Assembly: GCA_919901895.1 (NCBI GenBank)
Contig: CAKKQI010000509.1
Coordinates: forward strand, 1-5,410
Direction: 5' to 3'
Length of the DNA stretch: 5,410 nucleotides
From: Candidatus Brocadiaceae bacterium
GTDB taxonomy: Bacteria; Planctomycetota; MHYJ01; JACQXL01; CAKKQI01
Part shown: positions 1 through 5,410 of the stretch, in pieces
How the letters are laid out: every line of letters starts with the position of its first letter
Numbering within the stretch: position 1 is the stretch's first letter
The notes under the pieces: model-generated
The model's input: the letters and a program-made list of their open reading frames with translations, nothing else
Told to the model about the DNA's origin: nothing
The model's database searches: none
Made by a program: the position numbers and the translations under genes

Positions 1-353
1 TTAACGCGGACTACTTTACATCCCGAGACATCAACAATCTGCTTATCAAGAAAATTTTCTTTGATGTGAATATCACTACCATTACCAGATGGTGGGCCGG
101 CCGGATTAAGGATATTATTTTTGGTTTGTAATATTTTTACCGGCAGGTCAAAAGAAAGAATATCAGGCCAGTTAATATCAACAGAGCCCCTCCACCAGGA
201 ACGCTTGACGACCAGACGATTTATTTCCGGATAAACTTCCTTGGGTGTGGCAATAACTTCCGAAACGCGTCCGATAGTTTTTCCGGTTGAAGAATCAATT
301 ACTTTTCTTCCGAGTAAATCAGTTAAAAATAAAAAATGTTTCGTTTCCTGCAT
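1..353 (-). CDS. PRC-barrel / MgtE-like magnesium transporter, N-terminal part (runs off window)
   Basis: An open frame starts at the ATG at 353-351 and stays open for 117 codons to the left edge with no stop. The protein starts MQETKHFLFLTDLLGRKVID and contains GKTIGRVSEVIA (about residues 24-35), YPEINRLVV (41-49) and DKQIVDVSGCKVVRV (103-117). This is the layout of the PRC-barrel module found at the N-terminus of a family of CBS/MgtE-type Mg2+ transporters, where 'LDKQIVDV.G.KVVRVND' is typical. The expected MgtE_N, CBS and membrane domains would lie left of base 1 and are not seen, so transport function is inferred from the module. An in-frame stop lies three codons before the ATG and no other start codon occurs nearby, so this start is effectively forced. 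It overlaps the end of rph by 35 nt in another frame and has no clear Shine-Dalgarno, suggesting translational coupling to rph. A stand-alone PRC-barrel protein is the main alternative. Confidence 0.8.
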   Translation of the reverse strand, partial: MQETKHFLFLTDLLGRKVIDSSTGKTIGRVSEVIATPKEVYPEINRLVVKRSWWRGSVDINWPDILSFDLPVKILQTKNNILNPAGPPSGNGSDIHIKENFLDKQIVDVSGCKVVRV

Positions 354-1068
354 CGGCTTTAATTATTTTATTTTGAATTTCAATAATTTCCGCGGTTCCT
401 TTCCCGGCCAAATCAAGGAAAGTATTCAATTCCGGCCTGGTAAAGGATATTTTTTCTGCCGTCCCCTGTATTTCTACTAATTTATTATCAGCCGTGACCG
501 CCACATTAAAATCAACTTCTGCGTGAGAGTCTTCCTGGTAATTTAAATCAAGCAATAGTTGTCCGTTTATTTTACCGACGCTCACTGCCGCGACATTTGT
601 TTTGATCGGATTTTTTATAAGAAGCCCGTCCCGGCTCATTTTTTTTACGGCATCAGAGAGGGCCAGCCAGGCGCCGTTAATCGCGGCGCTGCGCGTGCCG
701 CCATCGGCCTGAAGAACCTCGCAATCCAACCAGATGGTTTTCTCGCCCAACAATTCCAGATCAACCACCGAGCGCAGGACTCGGCCCACCAAGCGTTGAA
801 TTTCATAGATACGCCCATCGGCCCGGCCGGTGCGTTCCGAACGGATTTTACGTTCTTTGGTCGCCCCGGGAATCATCGCGTATTCGGCCGTGACCCAACC
901 GCGCCCGGAATTAGCCATAAAAGCAGGTACTTTGAAATCAAGAGAAGCCGTGCAGAGTACTTTGGTATTACCCATTTCAAATAAGACCGAACTTAAAGCC
1001 GAAGAAATAAAATTTTTCGTAATTTTAATCGGTCTCAATTGGTCCGGTTTTCTATTATCAAGTCTCAC
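319..1068 (-). CDS. rph: Ribonuclease PH (phosphorolytic 3'-5' exoribonuclease, tRNA 3' processing)
   Basis: RNase PH uses inorganic phosphate to trim 3' ends of tRNA precursors and other RNAs, releasing nucleoside diphosphates; known members form hexamers in the cytoplasm. The 249-residue length is normal for the family. Visible family blocks are NRKPDQLRPIKIT (5-17), EMGNTKVLCTAS (31-42), GRGWVTAEYAMIP (55-67) and EIQRLVGRVLRSVVDL (89-104). The phosphate-binding region includes R86 and GGTRS (123-127, with T125 and R126). The acidic metal-binding segment YQEDSHAEVDFN (177-188) has D180 and D186, and is followed by EIQGTAE (199-205). All expected catalytic residues are present, so it should be active. 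The start is GTG at 1068, supported by GGGAG nine bases upstream and by the typical 'MR.D.RKPDQLRP' beginning. It lies downstream of rbfA across a 154-nt gap, and its last 35 nt overlap the MgtE-like gene. Confidence 0.97.
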   Translation of the reverse strand: MRLDNRKPDQLRPIKITKNFISSALSSVLFEMGNTKVLCTASLDFKVPAFMANSGRGWVTAEYAMIPGATKERKIRSERTGRADGRIYEIQRLVGRVLRSVVDLELLGEKTIWLDCEVLQADGGTRSAAINGAWLALSDAVKKMSRDGLLIKNPIKTNVAAVSVGKINGQLLLDLNYQEDSHAEVDFNVAVTADNKLVEIQGTAEKISFTRPELNTFLDLAGKGTAEIIEIQNKIIKADAGNETFFIFN

Positions 1069-1077
1069 TAGTAATAA

Positions 1078-1082
1078 CTCCC
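1078..1082 (-). promoter_or_regulatory. Shine-Dalgarno site for rph (supports the GTG start)
   Basis: On the minus strand GGGAG lies nine bases before the GTG at 1068-1066. It is the best ribosome binding site among the cluster's internal genes; rbfA, infB and the MgtE-like gene have weak or no recognisable sites. It implies independent translation initiation for rph after the long structured gap, and it decides the GTG start because no in-frame ATG or other start lies nearby upstream. Confidence 0.75.
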
Positions 1083-1111
1083 GTAATTATTTAGCCGCCT
1101 GAGAATTCAAA

Positions 1112-1187
1112 CTGGCGGGGATAATCCGCTCCGCCTAAGGCGGAAGGCGGACCGCCGCTACATCAGCCTATCTGCCGGGGGGATTAT
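1112..1187. repeat. Palindrome-rich structured intergenic element (REP-like) between rbfA and rph
   Basis: The gap holds nested inverted repeats. TCCGCCT-A-AGGCGGA (1130-1144) is a perfect palindrome with 7-bp arms around one base. GGCGG-A-CCGCC (1146-1156) follows directly. An outer pair, ATAATCC (1121-1127) and GGATTAT (1181-1187), can close the whole unit. The edges also carry an imperfect direct repeat, CTGGCGGGG (1112-1120) and CTGCCGGGG (1172-1180), matching at 8 of 9 bases. It is more G+C-rich than its A+T-rich flanks. On the transcribed minus strand no T-tract follows the hairpins, so it does not look like an intrinsic terminator. A dispersed REP or MITE-like repeat, or an RNA stability or processing hairpin upstream of rph, are the likeliest readings. 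Only one copy is in the window, so its repeat status is not shown. Confidence 0.55.
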
Positions 1188-1193
1188 TTTTGC

Positions 1194-1212
1194 AACAAAT
1201 TGTTATAATAAC
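1194..1212. repeat. Two overlapping 11-bp A+T-rich palindromes just after rbfA
   Basis: AACAA-A-TTGTT (1194-1204) and GTTAT-A-ATAAC (1202-1212) are each perfect odd-centred palindromes sharing the GTT at 1202-1204. They lie 10 bases downstream of the rbfA stop codon. They could form alternative small hairpins or an operator-like site, but in A+T-rich DNA such short palindromes also arise by chance. A TATAAT hexamer on the plus strand (1204-1209) lies inside the pair but has no -35 partner. Confidence 0.3.
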
Positions 1213-1222
1213 CTTTATAAAC

Positions 1223-1618
1223 CTATTCTTCTTGTTCTTCATCCTGAGACTTATCATCTTGCCCCGATTTTATTATGGCTTGCTCTTTTTCAATTAATTT
1301 GAAAATAGTAAACTGCTTTTCAATGGAATCATCCAGAAAGAAGGTTAAATTCGGCAGAAATCTTAATTTCAACCTGGGCCCGATAATTTTTTGAATATAT
1401 CCGCTGGCCCGGTTTAAGCAATCAATGGATTGTTTTTGATTGGTTTGGCCGGCGAAAACGGAAATATATACGCGGGCTGATTTTAAATCACTGGCCGGTT
1501 TTACTTTGGTCACCGTAACAAATCCAATCCGGGGGTCTTCCAACTCATAAAGAATTATCTGGCTTAATTCTCTCTGCAATTGCCGGGAAATTCTTTCGAT
1601 CCTTTTGCTGGCCGACAT
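1223..1618 (-). CDS. rbfA: 30S ribosome-binding factor A (RbfA)
   Basis: RbfA binds the maturing 30S subunit near the 5' end of 16S rRNA and assists late assembly, notably in the cold. The 131-residue protein shows the family pattern: a basic N-terminal helix SKRIERISRQLQRELSQII (4-22), LEDPRIGFVTVTKVK (26-40), ARVYISVF (48-55), and the KH-like C-terminal block GPRLKLRFLPNLTFFLDDSIE (79-99). The tail after about residue 110 is acidic and probably disordered (DDKSQDEEQEE), a common feature of the family. It follows infB by 11 nt with only a weak A-rich sequence before its ATG, so it is probably translated by coupling to infB. The infB-rbfA order is the usual bacterial arrangement. The truB gene that often follows is absent here. 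Confidence 0.96.
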   Translation of the reverse strand: MSASKRIERISRQLQRELSQIILYELEDPRIGFVTVTKVKPASDLKSARVYISVFAGQTNQKQSIDCLNRASGYIQKIIGPRLKLRFLPNLTFFLDDSIEKQFTIFKLIEKEQAIIKSGQDDKSQDEEQEE

Positions 1619-1629
1619 AAAATTATTCG

Positions 1630-3945
1630 CTAGGTTGAACTTGTCGTCGTTTCAAAATTTCGGGCTTTCTTTTCAATACTATAAGATTCAATCTGGTCCC
1701 CGACCCGAATATTGTCAAAATTATTGAGTTTTATGCCGCATTCAAATCCTTCGGTTACTTCACGGACATCATCTTTAAATCTTTTAAGCGATTCAATTTT
1801 TCCTTCAAAAATAATCTGGTTTTCTCTCTTAACCCTGACCTGGTCGGAACGGGCCACTTTACCGTCGGTCATCATACAGCCGGCAATTATTCCCGTTCGT
1901 GATATTTTAAAAATATTTCTTACGGTCAGATGCCCGTTAATAACTTCTATTTTTTCCGGTTCCAGCAGTCCTTCCAGGGCGAGTTTTATATCATCGGATA
2001 GCTGATAAATAATATCGTAAAGTTTTATTTCAATCCGGCGTTCCTGAGCGATTTGCCTGGCGCGTTCTTCCGCGCTGACATGGAAACCGACAATAATGGC
2101 ATCGGAAGCATCGGCCAGAAGAATATCCGACTCGGTGATTTGGCCCACCCCGGTGTGAATAATTTTTAATTTAACTTTTTCAGCGCCAATAATAGTATTT
2201 AACAGATTCCGAATTACTTCAAGCGAACCTTTAACATCGGTTTTAATAATTATTTTAAGTTCTTTTAATTTATCGGTCTGAATCCGGGAATAAAGAGTCT
2301 CCAGGGAAATATGAGGTGTTATTTCTGTTAAGCCCGTTTTATGTTTAGCCGAATAGTTTTCCGCTATTTCTTTGGCTGTCTGAATATCATCCACCACGTA
2401 AAAGCGTTCCCCTGCTTCAGGCACTTCAGAAAGGCCGGTAATTCCAACCGGTGAAGAGGGGAAACCGGCGATGGAACTCTGCAGGTAACTGTTAAACATA
2501 GACCGGACTTTACCAAAAGCCCGCCCGCAAGTAATTACGTCGCCGACTCGTAATGTTCCGTTCTGGACCAGGACGGTAGCCCAAACTCCCTGACCGCCGG
2601 TTAATTTTGCCTCCAGAACCGTTCCATACGCCTTTTGTTCCGGATTAGCTTTTAGTTCCAATATTTCTGCCTGCAACGCCAACATTTCCAGAAGATTATT
2701 AATTCCCTGTCCGGTTAAAGCGGAAACTTCGGCAAAGATAGTTTTCCCGCCCCATTCTTCGGGAATCAGTTCCAGGCTTGACAATTGCTGTTTGACTTTC
2801 ATCAGATTTACCCCGGGCTTGTCAACTTTATTAATCGCAGCGACAATCGGCACCTTGGCCGCCCGGGCATGGTTAATGGCTTCTTCAGTTTGCGGCATAA
2901 CTCCATCATCAGCGGCAACTACTAAAACAACAATATCGGTCACATTAGCGCCCCGGGCGCGCATCGCGGTAAAAGACCGGTGCCCCGGCGTATCAAGAAA
3001 AACTATTTTTTTATTATTGACCATTACTTCATAAGCGCCGATATGCTGGGTAATCTGGCCGGCTTCGGTTGCCGCAATATTAGCCGACCTAATTTTATCA
3101 AGTAAAGATGTTTTCCCATGGTCCACATGCCCCATCAATGTAACAATCGGCGCCCGGGGTTGATTATTGACCGACTTCTCTTCCGCTTCTTTAATAAGTT
3201 TAGAAAGTAAATCGGGCACCGGTTCTAATTCAATTTCATAATTAAATTCCAGGCCAATCAGAATCAAAGCCTCTTCATTTAAGCGTTCATTAATGGTCAG
3301 CATCACGTTATGGTCCATTAATTTTTTTATAATCTGATTGGCTTTTATTCCTAATTTTTCCGAAATATCCTTAACGGTAACCGGCGGAACCAGTTTGATT
3401 TTACGGTCAGCCGTTTTTATTTTTTTAGGCATCGTCATAACCGGCGGGGAAATAGCAGCCGAAGAACCGGCGGACGGTTTTACGAACGGGAAGTGCAGCG
3501 GCGGATGAGTTTCTTTCTTGAAAAAAGTTTTCCTGATAATTTTCCCGTGCTTATGTTCTTTATCAGAAACATCCTGCGTACTGCAATGTTCAATTTCAGA
3601 AGGCCGTAAGGCCCTGATTTCTTTCTCTATTTTAGCGGATTTATCAATGAGCGGAATGGTGACTGGTTCCGGAGGCGGCTCCTTATCAGGAACTGTTTTT
3701 TCTTCTTTTATTTTCTTTTTATGTTCCGGTTCAGGCGGTTTAGTTGATTTAGGGGCCGGTTCCCTTGTTTTGGCCGGCGGCGCCACAGGCTTTGTTTTTA
3801 AACTGGCCCGCAGCAAAGCAACCACATTATCTTCTAAAGCGCTCAGGCTGTTTTTAATGGTAATTTGCCGGTCCTTGGCCCGGGCCATCAGTTCTTTGGG
3901 AGTTAGTCCCAATTCCTTGGCTAATTGATGAACACGTATTTTCAT
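1630..3945 (-). CDS. infB: Translation initiation factor IF-2
   Basis: IF-2 is the GTPase that delivers fMet-tRNA to the 30S P site and promotes 50S joining. The 771-residue protein has an IF2_N module at 1-50, a Pro/Lys/Glu-rich flexible linker at about 51-185, and a second IF2_N module at 187-240. The G domain follows with G1 GHVDHGKT (272-279), switch I around GQITQHIG (T299), G3 DTPGH (318-322), G4 NKVD (372-375) and G5 SAL (408-410). Beta-barrel domain II is at about 438-520, domain III at about 560-645, and the fMet-tRNA-binding C-terminal barrel at about 660-757 includes SLKRFKDDVREVTEGFECGI. All GTPase motifs are intact, including the catalytic His322. After G3 the sequence reads RSFT where EAFT or AAFT is commoner. 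It follows nusA by 58 nt with no convincing Shine-Dalgarno next to its ATG; that start fits the usual IF2_N beginning (M-I/V-H-L-A-K-E-L). Confidence 0.98.
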   Translation of the reverse strand: MKIRVHQLAKELGLTPKELMARAKDRQITIKNSLSALEDNVVALLRASLKTKPVAPPAKTREPAPKSTKPPEPEHKKKIKEEKTVPDKEPPPEPVTIPLIDKSAKIEKEIRALRPSEIEHCSTQDVSDKEHKHGKIIRKTFFKKETHPPLHFPFVKPSAGSSAAISPPVMTMPKKIKTADRKIKLVPPVTVKDISEKLGIKANQIIKKLMDHNVMLTINERLNEEALILIGLEFNYEIELEPVPDLLSKLIKEAEEKSVNNQPRAPIVTLMGHVDHGKTSLLDKIRSANIAATEAGQITQHIGAYEVMVNNKKIVFLDTPGHRSFTAMRARGANVTDIVVLVVAADDGVMPQTEEAINHARAAKVPIVAAINKVDKPGVNLMKVKQQLSSLELIPEEWGGKTIFAEVSALTGQGINNLLEMLALQAEILELKANPEQKAYGTVLEAKLTGGQGVWATVLVQNGTLRVGDVITCGRAFGKVRSMFNSYLQSSIAGFPSSPVGITGLSEVPEAGERFYVVDDIQTAKEIAENYSAKHKTGLTEITPHISLETLYSRIQTDKLKELKIIIKTDVKGSLEVIRNLLNTIIGAEKVKLKIIHTGVGQITESDILLADASDAIIVGFHVSAEERARQIAQERRIEIKLYDIIYQLSDDIKLALEGLLEPEKIEVINGHLTVRNIFKISRTGIIAGCMMTDGKVARSDQVRVKRENQIIFEGKIESLKRFKDDVREVTEGFECGIKLNNFDNIRVGDQIESYSIEKKARNFETTTSST

Positions 3946-4003
3946 AACTGGTCGTAGGCCTGCCTGACGGTCGGCCGGTTTACTAAACTATAAATATTCT
4001 ATT

Positions 4004-5041
4004 TTATTCAGATGTTAACTTTGCCGGTTCGTCGGCTTTTCCTTCCGTTTCGTTTTTTAAATCCTGGTTTGAAGCCGGTGATTTTTCGGATGAATTATTT
4101 TCGGCTTCTTCCGATTCGATTGAAGCAACATCAATTTCCCATTTGGTCAATTTTGAAGCCAAACGAATATTTTGTCCTTTTTTCCCAATCGCCAGAGACA
4201 TCTGGTCTGATCTGACAAAAACCTTGGCCCGTTTAGTAGATTCATCAATTTCCACGGCTTCTACTTCAACCGGTTTCATCGCATTCTTTATTAAGGTGGG
4301 CAGGTCGTCATTCCATTGAATAATATCAATCTTTTCGCCGTTAAGTTCTTCCACAATATTTTTGATCCGTGCGCCGCGCACGCCGACACAGGCGCCGGTG
4401 GCATCAACTTTAGGATTACTGGAAGCTACGGCAATTTTTGTCCGGACTCCGCCTTCCCGGACAATGTCCTTAATCTCAACTGTTTTATCAGCTATTTCCG
4501 GTATTTCCCGCTCAAAAAGACGACGGACAAAATCAGGATGCATCCGGGAAAGAGTGATTTTTACTTTCGCACCCTGTTTTTTAACACTAATCACCAGGGC
4601 TTTAATCCGCTCGCCGATCCGGTAAGATTCTCCCGGAACCTGTTCCGTCTTGGGCAGAACGGCTTCTATTTTACTAACCGTAACAATAATATTACCATGC
4701 TCAAAACGCAAAACGCTTCCGGTGAGGATTTCCTTAGTTTTAGTTTCCATATCGGTAAAGATGACATCGCCTTCGGCATCTTTAATTTTTTGAATAATCG
4801 CCTGTTTGGCGGTCTGGGCGGTAATCCGCCCGAGAACGGTTGGATCAATCGGTCCGGATTCACTCCGGGCCGCAATCTTTCCGGTGGTCCGGTCTATCTT
4901 AATTTCCGGGATTTCATCCATCTCAAAATGCTTACGAACGGCACTGGCTAAAGCGGTTTCAATTCCTTCAAAAATAACCTCTTTATCAATGCGCTTATCG
5001 CGATGGATACTGTCAATTAAACGTAAAAGTTCACCGTTCAT
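4004..5041 (-). CDS. nusA: Transcription termination/antitermination factor NusA
   Basis: NusA binds RNA polymerase and nascent RNA, and modulates pausing, intrinsic termination and antitermination. The 345-residue protein has the N-terminal polymerase-binding domain at 1-100 (with IDSIHRDKRIDKE, 9-21, and DPTVLGRITAQTAKQAIIQKI, 66-86), and an S1 domain at about 106-166. KH1 spans about 190-255 (GACVGVRGARIKNIVEELNGEKIDII) and KH2 about 258-307 (LAIGKKGQNIRLASKLTKWEIDV). After residue 308 comes an acidic, Ser/Glu/Lys-rich low-complexity tail instead of the acidic-repeat AR domains of the 495-residue E. coli protein; this short form is normal in most bacteria. The ATG at 5041 has GAGAGGA seven bases upstream. 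It is the first gene of the minus-strand cluster, behind a strong promoter and a leader hairpin. No rimP lies upstream; a divergent gene occupies that side. Confidence 0.97.
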   Translation of the reverse strand: MNGELLRLIDSIHRDKRIDKEVIFEGIETALASAVRKHFEMDEIPEIKIDRTTGKIAARSESGPIDPTVLGRITAQTAKQAIIQKIKDAEGDVIFTDMETKTKEILTGSVLRFEHGNIIVTVSKIEAVLPKTEQVPGESYRIGERIKALVISVKKQGAKVKITLSRMHPDFVRRLFEREIPEIADKTVEIKDIVREGGVRTKIAVASSNPKVDATGACVGVRGARIKNIVEELNGEKIDIIQWNDDLPTLIKNAMKPVEVEAVEIDESTKRAKVFVRSDQMSLAIGKKGQNIRLASKLTKWEIDVASIESEEAENNSSEKSPASNQDLKNETEGKADEPAKLTSE

Positions 5042-5048
5042 CTTTCAG

Positions 5049-5055
5049 TCCTCTC
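5049..5055 (-). promoter_or_regulatory. Shine-Dalgarno site for nusA
   Basis: GAGAGGA on the minus strand ends seven bases before the nusA ATG, good placement for ribosome binding. It lies downstream of the leader hairpin and T-tract, so termination there would remove the site from the transcript. Confidence 0.8.
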
Positions 5056-5069
5056 GTGATATCCCGGAC

Positions 5070-5097
5070 AAAATAAAAAGTGGGGAGCCCCACTTTT
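5070..5097 (-). terminator. Intrinsic terminator / attenuator hairpin in the nusA leader
   Basis: On the minus strand the inverted repeat AAAAGTGGGG / CCCCACTTTT (5097-5088 and 5085-5076) has perfect 10-bp arms around two bases, giving in practice a nine-pair stem with a tetraloop. It is followed immediately by a T-rich run, TTTTTATTTT (5079-5070). This is the classic shape of a Rho-independent terminator, but it lies between the predicted nusA promoter and the nusA ribosome binding site, about 20 nt after the expected transcription start. No minus-strand gene ends upstream in view, so it most likely attenuates expression of nusA and the genes behind it. The palindrome also has TTTT in the plus direction, but nothing in view is transcribed into it from that side. 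Confidence 0.75.
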
Positions 5098-5123
5098 AGT
5101 AATCAACTTTGTTGTAAAAAATA

Positions 5124-5152
5124 AGTATATCTTAAAATAATAATGTTGTCAA
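5124..5152 (-). promoter_or_regulatory. Sigma70-type promoter for the nusA-infB-rbfA cluster
   Basis: Reading the minus strand, a perfect -35 TTGACA (5152-5147) is followed by a 17-base spacer and the -10 TATACT (5129-5124), five of six matches to TATAAT. The predicted start is near 5115-5117, giving a leader of about 75 nt before the nusA ATG. This is the strongest promoter-like sequence seen on the minus strand. Confidence 0.85.
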
Positions 5153-5190
5153 GCAGAATACGGTATTTTTAAATAAAAAAATAGTAAAAC

Positions 5191-5218
5191 TTGACAAGAA
5201 TAACTACTAAGGTATTAT
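5191..5218 (+). promoter_or_regulatory. Sigma70-type promoter for the divergent membrane-protein gene
   Basis: A perfect -35 TTGACA (5191-5196), a 16-base spacer and the -10 TATTAT (5213-5218, five of six matches) lie just before the plus-strand gene. The expected transcription start is at about 5224-5227, coinciding with the ATG at 5226. The A+T-rich stretch at 5164-5186, with runs of T and then A, sits directly upstream of the -35 and could serve as an UP element. Confidence 0.75.
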
Positions 5219-5225
5219 TAGTTTA

Positions 5226-5410
5226 ATGAAAACTATTGAAAAGCATCTCAAAAAATTATCTTTTCTTTTACGGCTGGCCCGGGGGATTAACACCGCCGGA
5301 ATCGGATTAGCCGCCGGTTTCCTCGCCGGGGCCCTTTCTCTGGCCATCAACAAATTCACCGATCTTCCCAACATCGGTCTTATTATTATCCTGGAATTTA
5401 TCATCGCTGT
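5226..5410 (+). CDS. Predicted membrane protein of unknown function, N-terminal part (runs off window)
   Basis: An open frame begins at the ATG at 5226 and continues for 61 codons to the right edge without a stop. The N-terminus is basic and amphipathic (MKTIEKHLKKLSFLLRLARG, 1-20). A hydrophobic, Gly/Ala-rich segment at about 23-41 (TAGIGLAAGFLAGALSLAI) is consistent with a transmembrane helix. A short polar turn (NKFTDLPN, 42-49) and the start of a second hydrophobic segment (IGLIIILEFIIA, 50-61) follow. This amphipathic helix plus close-spaced helical pair resembles the N-terminus of DUF4175-type large membrane proteins, but too little is visible to assign a family. It is transcribed divergently from nusA from its own promoter. 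The only AAGG lies 13 bases upstream, within the promoter spacer, so it would not be in the transcript; no usable Shine-Dalgarno is seen. Confidence 0.75.
   Translation, partial: MKTIEKHLKKLSFLLRLARGINTAGIGLAAGFLAGALSLAINKFTDLPNIGLIIILEFIIA

Noticed and set aside
319..326. Possibility that rph is truncated or frameshifted because another frame continues past its stop.
   Set aside because: RNase PH is full length at 249 residues with all catalytic motifs, and the continuing frame is a separate PRC-barrel gene with its own ATG.
559..984. Plus-strand open frame of 141 codons antisense to rph.
   Set aside because: It is opposite conserved RNase PH catalytic blocks and has no family resemblance; shadow of rph codon usage.
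1204..1209. Plus-strand TATAAT hexamer downstream of rbfA.
   Set aside because: No -35-like sequence occurs at the right distance and it would drive only antisense transcription into rbfA.
4816..4831. Inverted repeat GGGCGG-TAAT-CCGCCC similar in style to the rbfA-rph element.
   Set aside because: It lies inside the conserved NusA coding sequence (LGRITAQTAKQ region) and is explained by the codons there.
4316..4951. Long plus-strand open frame (211 codons) antisense to nusA.
   Set aside because: It lies wholly inside the well-supported nusA gene, its protein has no recognisable motif, and no promoter or ribosome site precedes it; it is an antisense shadow.
5038..5106. Possible leader peptide in the nusA leader: a TTG-started frame of 22 codons whose TGA overlaps the nusA ATG.
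   Set aside because: It has no Shine-Dalgarno, starts only about 10 nt after the predicted transcription start, and has no run of regulatory codons; the ATGA overlap could be chance.

Overview
The window is a bacterial chromosomal segment whose minus strand carries a translation and transcription housekeeping cluster, read from right to left: nusA (5041-4004), infB (3945-1630), rbfA (1618-1223), rph (1068-319) and the 5' part of a PRC-barrel/MgtE-like magnesium transporter gene (353 to beyond base 1). On the right, a divergent plus-strand gene for a small-start membrane protein begins at 5226 and leaves the window. All complete genes are intact and of usual length, with no frameshift, insertion sequence, CRISPR array, tRNA or rRNA.

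Organism: NusA opens with an 'IHRDK..IDKE' stretch and IF-2 has a 'GQITQHIGAY' switch region. From memory, these most resemble Planctomycetota, Omnitrophota and related uncultured lineages. The absence of rimP, ylxR and truB from the cluster also fits a non-model lineage. This is a weak inference; a phylogeny of NusA and IF-2 would settle it.

Layout and logic: the 184-bp divergent intergenic region (5042-5225) is the richest regulatory stretch. A near-consensus sigma70-type promoter (5124-5152, minus) drives nusA through a leader of about 75 nt. That leader contains a strong G+C hairpin followed by a T-tract, which looks like an intrinsic terminator or attenuator in front of an elongation and termination factor gene. 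A second promoter (5191-5218, plus) sits so close to the ATG at 5226 that its transcript should be leaderless or nearly so. From nusA to rbfA the genes are tightly spaced (58 and 11 nt). A 154-nt gap (1069-1222) then holds a palindrome-rich, REP-like structured element, after which rph starts with GTG behind a good Shine-Dalgarno. rph overlaps the transporter gene by 35 nt.

Together, NusA (elongation and termination), IF-2 (initiator tRNA and subunit joining), RbfA (30S maturation) and RNase PH (3' trimming of tRNA and rRNA) form a gene-expression operon. The MgtE-like protein at its end may link Mg2+ supply, needed by ribosomes, to the same transcript; that link is inference. I see no undescribed multi-gene system here; the noteworthy items are regulatory.
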